Source: Lachnospiraceae bacterium MD308
GTDB taxonomy: Bacteria; Bacillota; Clostridia; Lachnospirales; Lachnospiraceae
Direction of reading: 5' to 3'
NCBI GenBank assembly: GCA_010206225.2
Contig: VIQU02000035.1
Location: 1 to 39,024, forward strand
Length of the DNA stretch: 39,024 nucleotides
The position numbers and the translations under genes are program-made. The notes under the pieces were generated by a model. The model saw nothing but the letters and a program-made list of their open reading frames with translations. It ran no database searches and was not told the origin of the DNA. Below, in pieces: positions 16,107 through 22,883 of the stretch (its first letter is position 1; each line of letters starts with the position of its first letter).

Positions 16107-16117
16107 CTTTAAAAAAA

Positions 16118-16852
16118 TCATTTCAACTGATCTAAAAATCTCTTCATACGTTCGTTCTGAGGATTGATAAACATATTCTCCGGAGTCCCCTCTTCTAAAA
16201 TCATTCCATTATCCATAAACAATACTCTGTCAGCTATCTCCTGCGCAAAACGCATCTCATGTGTCACGATCAGCATCGTCCGTTTATGCTCCTTTGCCAG
16301 TCTGCGGATAATTTCTAAGATCCCGGTAACCAGTTCCGGATCCAGCGAAGAAGTCGGTTCATCAAACAACATTACTTTTGGATTAACCGCCATAGCTCTC
16401 GCTATTCCTACTCTTTGCTGCTGCCCTCCTGACAGCCGGGACGGATACGCGTCGATCTTATCCGTAAGCCCAACCTGCCGAATGTATTCCAACGCATTTG
16501 TCTGGGCTGTCTGCTTATCTATTTTCTGTACTGCCGTCATCGGCAGCATCACATTTTGCAATACTGTCTTATTTTTAAAAACATTATAATTCTGAAAAAC
16601 CATAGAGGCCTTCATCCTGAAATTCCTGATTTCTTTCTCTTTACAAGTCTGCGCATCAACTTCTATCCCGTCTATTTCTAATATTCCTTTCTCGGGCTTT
16701 TCAATAAAATTAATACATCGCAAAAATGTTGATTTCCCCATCCCTGACGGTCCGATAACTGCAACGACTTCTCCTTCCGAAGCTGTAAAATCTATTCCTT
16801 TTAAAACCTGTAGGGCTCCAAAACTTTTATGGAGGTTACGTATTTTGATCAT
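16118..16852 (-). CDS. Polar amino-acid ABC transporter ATP-binding protein
   Basis: The 244 residues carry a Walker A (GPSGMGKST), Q-loop region, signature (LSGGQQQRVGIARAMA), Walker B (VMLFDEPTSSLDPE) and H-loop (LIVTHEMRFA), in the order and length of the GlnQ/HisP/TcyN family. It would energise import of a polar amino acid or a cystine-like substrate through the permease encoded upstream. Its start overlaps the DUF169 gene by 4 bp (ATGA), so all three proteins are translated in a coupled way. The substrate cannot be read from the ATPase. Confidence 0.94.
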   Translation of the reverse strand: MIKIRNLHKSFGALQVLKGIDFTASEGEVVAVIGPSGMGKSTFLRCINFIEKPEKGILEIDGIEVDAQTCKEKEIRNFRMKASMVFQNYNVFKNKTVLQNVMLPMTAVQKIDKQTAQTNALEYIRQVGLTDKIDAYPSRLSGGQQQRVGIARAMAVNPKVMLFDEPTSSLDPELVTGILEIIRRLAKEHKRTMLIVTHEMRFAQEIADRVLFMDNGMILEEGTPENMFINPQNERMKRFLDQLK

Positions 16853-17673
16853 TCTGTTTCCCCATTTCTTAGTTGTTCATACTTTTGCGGATTGACATAT
16901 GCCTTCCCCTCTTTGCCGTAATGAAGATTATCATCGATAAAAATACCAAGTTCGTCTGATTTTTGAAGCCGTTCCCGAATCGCTTTTTTTCTCTCTGGAT
17001 ATTCAATATAATTCAGTGTTTCAATAATGCCTTCAACCAGCGGTGTAAGTTTTTGAATCGGGACTCCTACCCCCAGTTCATCATCCTGCCAGCCGCACAT
17101 TTTTCTGGTTCCCGCACACAACACTGAAAAATTCAAATCATTTTTTTCAAACGGGCTTGCCGTCAGATCTGCGCAAACTCCCTGATTCCCTGCCATACAT
17201 AAATTCTTCGGAATTCCATATTTATAAGAATAACCTTCCACTACTCTCATCAACTGATATGCATTTACCATAAACAATACAACGTCCGCATCATCCATCT
17301 CCTCCAGCGGCCCTGCCTCAATACCGTATATCCGCTGTTTTATGCGTGAAATATCTTTTGTGACCGCCTTTGCGACCGCCCTGCTTTCGTACAATTTTAT
17401 ACTGTAATAACGCTCTCCGGATTCCACACATTCCATTTCCGTATCCAGCCCCAATGCCTCCACGGCACATCTGCAAGCAAAATTTTTTGCCGAAGCCTTT
17501 AAATGACCGCCAGACATCGCCTTTTGAATCATCATACAATAGCTGGTTTTTTTCCCATACTCTTCAATATTTAAACCTTCATATTCTGTTTTAAAATATA
17601 AAAATCTAACGCCAATGATCTTTCGTTTTAACCCTAACGATTTATCCAAACGTTCAACGTCGTATTTCTTCAT
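16849..17673 (-). CDS. DUF169 family Cys-rich protein within an ABC transporter operon
   Basis: The 274-residue soluble protein has no signal peptide. It fits DUF169 from memory: IGVRFL near residue 20, a Cys-rich core (SYCMM, NFACRCAVEALGL), a central DVVLFMVNAYQLMR, then NLCMAGNQGVCADLT and SVLCAGTRKMCGW. At least ten cysteines are present, several in conserved-looking positions, suggesting a metal, cofactor or thiol role. The function of the family is not known to me. An AGGAGG site lies five bases before the ATG. The gene sits 9 bp after the permease gene and overlaps the ATPase gene by 4 bp, so it is an integral part of the transporter operon and may act on, or sense, the imported substrate. 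Confidence 0.82.
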   Translation of the reverse strand: MKKYDVERLDKSLGLKRKIIGVRFLYFKTEYEGLNIEEYGKKTSYCMMIQKAMSGGHLKASAKNFACRCAVEALGLDTEMECVESGERYYSIKLYESRAVAKAVTKDISRIKQRIYGIEAGPLEEMDDADVVLFMVNAYQLMRVVEGYSYKYGIPKNLCMAGNQGVCADLTASPFEKNDLNFSVLCAGTRKMCGWQDDELGVGVPIQKLTPLVEGIIETLNYIEYPERKKAIRERLQKSDELGIFIDDNLHYGKEGKAYVNPQKYEQLRNGETE

Positions 17674-17682
17674 CGAATCCTC

Positions 17683-18348
17683 CTATAAATACTTGCATAT
17701 TCTGACTTCCATTATCTTTAATATCCTGTCGACCACAACTAATACCACCCAATACACAATTCCTACGGCTATATATGCCTCAAAGAAATTCAAACTTGAT
17801 GCACCCATCATCTTTGCCTGCGATAACAATTCTACTACTCCTATTGTAAAACCAATTGCTGTATTTTTGATCATGGTAATAAAGGAATTCCCCAAAGACG
17901 GAAACGCCGCCACAAAAGCCTGCGGCAGTATAATCTCTTTATACATTGTAGCAGGGCTCAGACCAATTGACAAACCGGCCTCCTTCTGCCCCTTATCAAC
18001 AGAAAGCAAACCGCCTCTGATAATCTCTGAAATAAAAGCAGATGAATTCATAGCAATCGTTATAACGAGTGCCGTACTTCCAGTAACATCCTTCATAAAA
18101 TCAAATAGCTGCGGTAATCCAAAATAGAAAATAAACAACTGCGTAATATACGGCGTCGAACGAAAATATGAAATATAAATACCCGCCAATCCTCTTATAA
18201 CACGATTTTTGGACGTATAACAAATCTCCAAAAAAAGCCCCAGCACAAACGCCGCCGCAAAAGCTATAATCCCAAGCCACAGTGTATAAGGAATTTTTAA
18301 TATAAGCTTGGGAAAACACGAAAGAAAAAATTCATTATCAAATCTCAC
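17683..18348 (-). CDS. Polar amino-acid ABC transporter permease (HisM/GlnP-like)
   Basis: This inner-membrane subunit has about five hydrophobic helices and the ATPase-contact EAA loop reading EAGLSIGLSPATMYKEIILPQAF. A YFRSTPYITQLFIFYFGLP stretch typical of the family lies upstream of it. The start is placed at the GTG at 18348, with GAGG nine bases upstream. A GTG at 18396 would lie inside a terminator stem and is rejected. A strong stem-loop with a T-run separates this gene from the substrate-binding protein gene, probably setting the ratio of binding protein to membrane parts. No second permease gene is present, so the transporter is likely a homodimer. Confidence 0.92.
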   Translation of the reverse strand: MRFDNEFFLSCFPKLILKIPYTLWLGIIAFAAAFVLGLFLEICYTSKNRVIRGLAGIYISYFRSTPYITQLFIFYFGLPQLFDFMKDVTGSTALVITIAMNSSAFISEIIRGGLLSVDKGQKEAGLSIGLSPATMYKEIILPQAFVAAFPSLGNSFITMIKNTAIGFTIGVVELLSQAKMMGASSLNFFEAYIAVGIVYWVVLVVVDRILKIMEVRICKYL

Positions 18349-18379
18349 GATTTCAATCCTCACATAATATAATTTCAAA

Positions 18380-18410
18380 AAAGGGCGCTCCCGCACCAGA
18401 AGCGCCCTTT
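18380..18410 (-). terminator. Intra-operon terminator between binding protein and permease
   Basis: A perfect 10-bp stem (18380-18389 with 18401-18410) encloses an 11-nt loop, and the minus-strand transcript then reads six or more T residues. It lies 10 bp after the binding-protein stop and 30 bp before the permease start. Partial termination here would raise the level of the binding protein. Confidence 0.85.
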
Positions 18411-18420
18411 ACTTATCTAT

Positions 18421-19248
18421 TTACTCTACTATATCTGTCACATCGCGATGATAATACTGCTCTGATAACTTTGAAAGCGTCCCATCTTCCCTCATCTCTT
18501 TGATGCTCAAATTAAATGACTCGACCACATCCGAATCAGCTTCTTTTGAAAATGGAAATGCCTGATAGTCTACAATAATCGGATCTCCGATCAGTTTAAA
18601 ATCGTATTCTCCCTTTTCATTAATAGAATCAAAAGACAATTCGGTAATAGGAAATGCATCATAGTGTCCAACTGCTAATTCGTCATATATATTGCCAGAT
18701 GTGACTACCATCTCAATCTTCTTGTCATCCGGAAGATCCGCATTATAATCATTGAAAAACGTCTCTAATACCGTGCCAAATTCAATACATACTTTTCTTC
18801 CCTGAAGGTCATCCACGGACTCTGCCTCATCATCCCCGCGAACAGCCATCCGTATATTATTGGAAGCATATTTTTCTGTAAATGTATATGTCTTCTCCCG
18901 CTCATCCGTTACAGAAACTTGACCTGCGATCGTATCGTATTTTCCGCTGTCAAGACCAGAAAACATAGCGCTATAGTCATCGGACAGTTCCCACTTCACT
19001 TCAAATCCTGAACGCTTGGCGATTTCTTCTATCACATCATGCTCAAATCCTGTCAGCTCGCCATTATCATCCGTGTAAATGATCGGATAAAAACTTCCGT
19101 TTCCCACGACAGTAATCTCTTTTTTCTCTTCCGTCTCAGTTCCGTCTTCCTTTTCTCCGGTTTCCCCAGTTGAACCGGAGCCACAGCCCATGATCAATAC
19201 TGCAGTCATTGAAACACATAACAACATACCAATTAATTTTTTCGTCAT
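18421..19248 (-). CDS. Polar amino-acid ABC transporter substrate-binding lipoprotein
   Basis: The N-terminus is a lipoprotein signal with lipobox VLIMGC near residues 18-23, so the protein is anchored to the outer face of the membrane. After an acidic, low-complexity linker the SBP family 3 fold follows: FYPIIYTDDNGELTGFEHDVIEEIAKR, then FSGLDSGKYDTIAGQVSVTDEREK and GRKVCIEFGTVLE. These are typical of polar amino acid and cystine binders. The ATG at 19248 has GAGGAG nine bases upstream; an ATG at 19287 adds 13 residues with no better site. It is the first gene of the four-gene transporter operon. Confidence 0.93.
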   Translation of the reverse strand: MTKKLIGMLLCVSMTAVLIMGCGSGSTGETGEKEDGTETEEKKEITVVGNGSFYPIIYTDDNGELTGFEHDVIEEIAKRSGFEVKWELSDDYSAMFSGLDSGKYDTIAGQVSVTDEREKTYTFTEKYASNNIRMAVRGDDEAESVDDLQGRKVCIEFGTVLETFFNDYNADLPDDKKIEMVVTSGNIYDELAVGHYDAFPITELSFDSINEKGEYDFKLIGDPIIVDYQAFPFSKEADSDVVESFNLSIKEMREDGTLSKLSEQYYHRDVTDIVE

Positions 19249-19395
19249 ACTTCTTCTCCTCTTTTGCAATAATAATAGTGATTTCAATATATCATTTCCA
19301 GTTCATGTTAACAAATCGATTATTCATATAATTAATTTGTATATATTTGTTATTTCTATAAGTGAAATTGCACTCCCGCTATTCTTTCTATTTCT

Positions 19396-19443
19396 TATAG
19401 GGTATTTTATTTTTTTCTTGATTATAAACATAAATATCCTATA
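19396..19443. promoter_or_regulatory. Inverted repeat in the divergent gap, possible operator
   Basis: Positions 19396-19410 and 19430-19443 are near-perfect inverted copies, differing by one substitution and one extra base. They lie between the divergent ABC operon and the PPTase gene, and overlap a weak plus-strand promoter candidate (TTGATT at 19418-19423, TATGAT at 19442-19447). The factor that would bind is unknown. Confidence 0.4.
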
Positions 19444-19493
19444 TGATTAATATAACAAATACTTCAGCATTACAGACACAGAAAGGCCGTCCA

Positions 19494-20264
19494 ATGAAAT
19501 TAAATTATCTTTCTACAAACCTTTTAACCAAAAAAAATATTTCTTTTCCTGAAACTGATACGATTGATATTTGCATATTTTCTGTTAAAAACTTTTCTTA
19601 CTTATCGAAAAGCATGAATGTTCTTTCCGCACAGGAACAGGAAAAAGCAAATTCTTTCCGTCAGGAACAGGGGCGTATGCATTTTATTGCAAGCCGTATT
19701 CTTCTGCGCAGAACCTTAAGTCTGTATCTGTGCTGCCCAGCAAAAGAACTCTCGTTTCAAACAGGGCCGCACGGAAAACCTTATCTGTGCCCGCATAAAA
19801 ATAATTTCCCCAAAATACACTTTAACCTCTCTCATTCCGGTGAATTTGTCGCTCTTGCTTTTTCTTCGGCATCGCCTGTCGGAATTGACATTGAAACCGT
19901 ACGCATGAAACTTTGCGTTGAAACTTTAGTCCGGCGTTTTTTTCATCCGGATGAATATTCTGAATTTCTCAGGCTGGATGAAACCGGGCAAAAAGATTTT
20001 GTATTCCGCAGATGGACTGTCCGCGAAGCATTTTTAAAGGGAATCGGAAGCGGATTAACGATATCTCCGGATTCTTTCTATATACAGGAACTCCCGTCAA
20101 TGTTTTGCATTAAAAAAAGCCAGAAAGATTACTCTTCCTGGCGCATAGAACCGGTCCCTGTGCCTGACAGCTATTACTGCAGCATCGCATATCAAATACC
20201 AAACTCTGAAAGTCCTCATCGCTCTGTTTCCGATATTAACGCTGCATATCAGCCGCCCGTATAA
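19494..20264 (+). CDS. Sfp-type 4'-phosphopantetheinyl transferase
   Basis: The enzyme moves phosphopantetheine from CoA to a serine of carrier proteins (acyl, peptidyl or aryl). The 256 residues show the two-lobed Sfp layout. IHFNLSHSGEFVALAF and VGIDIETV carry the Mg/CoA-binding acidic residues, and RRWTVREAFLKGIGSGL is the W-x-x-K/R-E-A motif. The ATG at 19494 has AAAGG eight bases upstream; an earlier ATG at 19443 adds 17 residues without a clear site. No carrier protein or synthase gene is in view. Its last 16 bp overlap the converging BofA-like gene. Confidence 0.9.
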   Translation: MKLNYLSTNLLTKKNISFPETDTIDICIFSVKNFSYLSKSMNVLSAQEQEKANSFRQEQGRMHFIASRILLRRTLSLYLCCPAKELSFQTGPHGKPYLCPHKNNFPKIHFNLSHSGEFVALAFSSASPVGIDIETVRMKLCVETLVRRFFHPDEYSEFLRLDETGQKDFVFRRWTVREAFLKGIGSGLTISPDSFYIQELPSMFCIKKSQKDYSSWRIEPVPVPDSYYCSIAYQIPNSESPHRSVSDINAAYQPPV

Positions 20265-20455
20265 AAAGCAATTCCGTATAATAATGCGACTCCTGGCGTT
20301 CCAAAGACACCGGACGTCGCAAAAGTCACGGGGTTTAGCCCCACCTGCGCGGAAATTCCTTTCGACGCAAGAAATTGATTGATAAAAAATATAAAAGCCA
20401 TTCCTACTACTGCGCGAATTAAAAACTGAACAATAAAAGAGGTTTTCTGCTCCAA
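20249..20455 (-). CDS. BofA-like pro-sigma-K processing inhibitor family protein
   Basis: The 68-residue protein has two hydrophobic segments and the family signature GLNPVTFATSGVFGTPGVALL. In Bacillus, BofA is a membrane protein of the forespore that holds back cleavage of pro-sigma-K; in Clostridia its role is less clear. The start is a TTG at 20455, supported by GGGGGAG eight bases upstream. It follows the dCMP deaminase gene by 70 bp on the same strand and converges with the PPTase gene. Confidence 0.82.
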   Translation of the reverse strand: MEQKTSFIVQFLIRAVVGMAFIFFINQFLASKGISAQVGLNPVTFATSGVFGTPGVALLYGIAFYTGG

Positions 20456-20525
20456 TTTTAAAGCTCCCCCGTCTTCATCTTTTGTTCATATATATTCGGC
20501 AGTCACAGGCAATATGACAGCATGT

Positions 20526-21014
20526 TTATAAATTTATCTTTATCTCCCGCTTTGTCTCATGATATTCATGATAATTTACCCCTGCAGCGTCAAACATTCT
20601 CATGGAAGCTTTTACGGACGGCGTATCCTCATACTTGTTCGATCCATAGATAACCTCTTTAATTCCGCTCTGGATAATCGCTTTCGCACATTCATTACAG
20701 GGGAACAAGGACACATACAGCTTTGCTCCCTCAAGACTCCCGCCTCTGTAATTTAGAATTGCATTCAATTCACTATGCACTGTATAAAAATATTTCGTTT
20801 CTAGCGGATCGTCCCCTTCTCTCGTCCACGGAAAACTATCATCCGAACATCCTGTAGGCAGGCCGTTATATCCCATAGACAGAATCTTATTATCCTGACT
20901 TACGATACAGCATCCCACCTGTGTATTCGGATCTTTTGAACGCATCCCTGAAAGAAGGGCTACTCCCATAAAATATTCGTCCCAACTGATATAATCTGCT
21001 CTTTTATCTCCCAT
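20526..21014 (-). CDS. dCMP deaminase
   Basis: The 162-residue protein is a zinc-dependent cytidine/deoxycytidylate deaminase. The zinc ligands and catalytic Glu appear as HSELNAI near residues 80-86 and PCNEC near residues 105-109. WDEYFMGVALLSGMRSKDPNTQVG at the start is typical of the deoxycytidylate (ComEB-like) group. It makes dUMP from dCMP for thymidylate synthesis. AGGAGG lies seven bases before the ATG. It lies 43 bp after the Sua5 gene, so the two probably share a transcript. Confidence 0.93.
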   Translation of the reverse strand: MGDKRADYISWDEYFMGVALLSGMRSKDPNTQVGCCIVSQDNKILSMGYNGLPTGCSDDSFPWTREGDDPLETKYFYTVHSELNAILNYRGGSLEGAKLYVSLFPCNECAKAIIQSGIKEVIYGSNKYEDTPSVKASMRMFDAAGVNYHEYHETKREIKINL

Positions 21015-21057
21015 CAGACATCCTCCTTAGTCCCATAACATTCACTTTCTTCTCACT

Positions 21058-22107
21058 TTATACTTGTATAATATGATACCCCGCCGCCTTAAGAAGCCGG
21101 TTCATAACCGCATCTCCGATTCCGCTTTCAGAAAATGCCTCGCTCAGAATACAATCCACCCTCTCCTCATCAAACTCCCGCAGAACCGCATAGAGATGAT
21201 TGGCAATGGTTGCTTCATCCTGTCTTGTTCCAATACATTTTACGACTCCGTTCAAATAGTTGCCGACCGTCTCCTGCGTTCCGATAATCCCTACCTTTTT
21301 TCCTTCCCGCATGCTTTCATCCGTTATCCGGTTAATCTCTTTTACAACTGCCGCTTCATCTCCTTCTACAACACACAGCTTTGCTTTCGGAGCATAATGG
21401 CGGTACTTCATCCCCGGAGCTTTCGGCGCTTTTTTACTGTCTTCATCAAACAATGCGGCATCCACCGCCACCTCTCCTAAAAGTTCCTCCAACATCTCTT
21501 TTGTAACGGCTCCCGGCCTCAGAAGCATAGGGGGTGTAACTGACATATCGAGAATCGTAGACTCTACGCCGATTTCCACTAAGCCTCCGTCCACAATCAT
21601 ATCAATCTTTCCTTTCAGATCCGCTTCTACATGCTCTGCTCTTGTAGGGCTCGGACGTCCGGATGTATTGGCGCTGGGCGCCGCAATATACCCTCCGCCT
21701 GCCTCTATCACTGCACAGGCAATTTCATGAGACGGCATCCGTACTGCCACTGTATCAAGACCGCCCGTCGTGCCATAAGGTACGATACCACTCTTATTAA
21801 AAATCATAGTAAGAGGCCCCGGCCAGTACTTCTCTGCAACAATACGTGCCGACGCAGGAATATGGGAAACAATTTTTTCGAGCGCATCTATGTTCGTAAT
21901 ATGGACGATCAGGGGATTATCCGACGGTCTTCCCTTCGCAGCATATATCTTTTTTGCAGCATTTTCATTCAATGCATCCGCGCCCAACCCATACACTGTT
22001 TCTGTCGGAAATGCCACAAGCCCGCCTTCCCGCAATATATTGCCGGCTTTTTTAATAACATCATTATTCAATTGTCGATTATCAATTTTACTTATTATTG
22101 TCTTCAT
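21058..22107 (-). CDS. Sua5/YwlC threonylcarbamoyl-AMP synthase
   Basis: The enzyme makes threonylcarbamoyl-AMP from threonine, bicarbonate and ATP, the first step of t6A modification of ANN-decoding tRNAs. The YrdC domain fills residues 10-205 (GGLVAFPTETVYGLGADA, KGRPSDNPLIVHI, APSANTSGRPSPT) and a C-terminal Sua5 domain follows (PGMKYRHYAPKAKL). The total of 349 residues fits the two-domain Sua5 type. The ATG at 22107 gives the family N-terminus (MKTIISKID) but has no Shine-Dalgarno site. The promoter at 22115-22143 would start transcription almost at this ATG, so the mRNA may be leaderless. Confidence 0.93.
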   Translation of the reverse strand: MKTIISKIDNRQLNNDVIKKAGNILREGGLVAFPTETVYGLGADALNENAAKKIYAAKGRPSDNPLIVHITNIDALEKIVSHIPASARIVAEKYWPGPLTMIFNKSGIVPYGTTGGLDTVAVRMPSHEIACAVIEAGGGYIAAPSANTSGRPSPTRAEHVEADLKGKIDMIVDGGLVEIGVESTILDMSVTPPMLLRPGAVTKEMLEELLGEVAVDAALFDEDSKKAPKAPGMKYRHYAPKAKLCVVEGDEAAVVKEINRITDESMREGKKVGIIGTQETVGNYLNGVVKCIGTRQDEATIANHLYAVLREFDEERVDCILSEAFSESGIGDAVMNRLLKAAGYHIIQV

Positions 22108-22114
22108 GTGTTTT

Positions 22115-22143
22115 ATTATACTACACTCCATTTTCTTTTCCAA
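22115..22143 (-). promoter_or_regulatory. Promoter for sua5 inside the end of the amidase gene
   Basis: TTGGAA (22138-22143) and a perfect TATAAT (22115-22120) are 17 bp apart on the minus strand. The expected start point is about 22108, one base before the sua5 ATG. The -10 box ends right after the amidase stop codon. Confidence 0.65.
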
Positions 22144-22813
22144 TGATTTTCAGTATTCCATCGCAGATTGCTTCCGCCACCTTATCCTGATATTCCTCGT
22201 TGCACAGATTCTCCGCATCCTCGGCATTGGACAGGAAACCACATTCTACAATGATTGTCGGAACATCCGTCCGCTTTAACAGATAGTATGTATCATTGGC
22301 TTTCGCCTGCCTTGTATTATCTTCATCAATGGAAAGCAATGCATTCTGCATAATCTTCGCGGCATTTTCCCCTTCTGAAGATCCCGAATAATAGAATACC
22401 TGCGCACCGTGAACAACGGCATCCTGATAACTGTTCTGATGAATACTCACGGCAAGCTGCGGCGCTTCCTCATTGATAATTCTTACCCGTTCCTTCATAT
22501 CTGCCACTTTTGTTCCTGTACTTTCTTCCCCGGCTAACATCGTATCCGCTTCTCTTGTCATAATTACCTTGACCTTCTCTTTTTTCAACAACTGTTTTAC
22601 TTTTTTTGCAATCTGAAGATTGATTTCCTTTTCAACTACATCTCCCACGCCTACTTTTCCTGGATCGCCTCCTCCGTGTCCTGCATCAAGAACTACCGTG
22701 TTCTTCTGAACAGTTATTTTGTCCGAGGATACTTGTTCCTCCAAATTACGGTTTAATACAGCAAGACTGGCAATCAGGAAAATCAGAATCGCCAGCTCAA
22801 TTTTCTTCTTCAA
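22121..22813 (-). CDS. cwlD: N-acetylmuramoyl-L-alanine amidase, CwlD-like
   Basis: This is an Amidase_3 zinc enzyme that cuts the bond between MurNAc and L-Ala. CwlD-type members act with PdaA to make muramic-delta-lactam in spore cortex. An N-terminal signal anchor (about residues 6-21) is followed by zinc-site motifs VLDAGHGGGDPG, the Glu of EKEINLQIAKK, SIHQNSY, and IIVECGFLSNAEDAENL with the catalytic Glu. At 230 residues it has CwlD length. It starts with TTG at 22813. Its GGGAGG site lies within the 3' arm of a terminator-like hairpin, which suggests controlled translation. It sits between the GH18 gene and sua5. Confidence 0.88.
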   Translation of the reverse strand: MKKKIELAILIFLIASLAVLNRNLEEQVSSDKITVQKNTVVLDAGHGGGDPGKVGVGDVVEKEINLQIAKKVKQLLKKEKVKVIMTREADTMLAGEESTGTKVADMKERVRIINEEAPQLAVSIHQNSYQDAVVHGAQVFYYSGSSEGENAAKIMQNALLSIDEDNTRQAKANDTYYLLKRTDVPTIIVECGFLSNAEDAENLCNEEYQDKVAEAICDGILKIIGKENGV

Positions 22814-22820
22814 AAAAATA

Positions 22821-22863
22821 CCTCCCGACAGTCTGTATTAATTCAATATATGACTGCCGGAGG
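22821..22863 (-). terminator. Imperfect hairpin after the GH18 gene that also holds the amidase ribosome site
   Basis: Positions 22821-22833 pair with 22852-22863 apart from one bulge and one mismatch, and the minus-strand RNA continues with seven T residues. The 3' arm contains GGGAGG, the ribosome site of the TTG-started amidase. It can act as a terminator or hide the ribosome site. Confidence 0.6.
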
Positions 22864-22883
22864 CATTTTATTTAGTTTGTTAT

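Noticed and set aside
18349-18396. Longer permease start at the GTG at 18396
   Set aside because: That codon lies within the stem-loop of the intra-operon terminator; the GTG at 18348 has a proper ribosome site.
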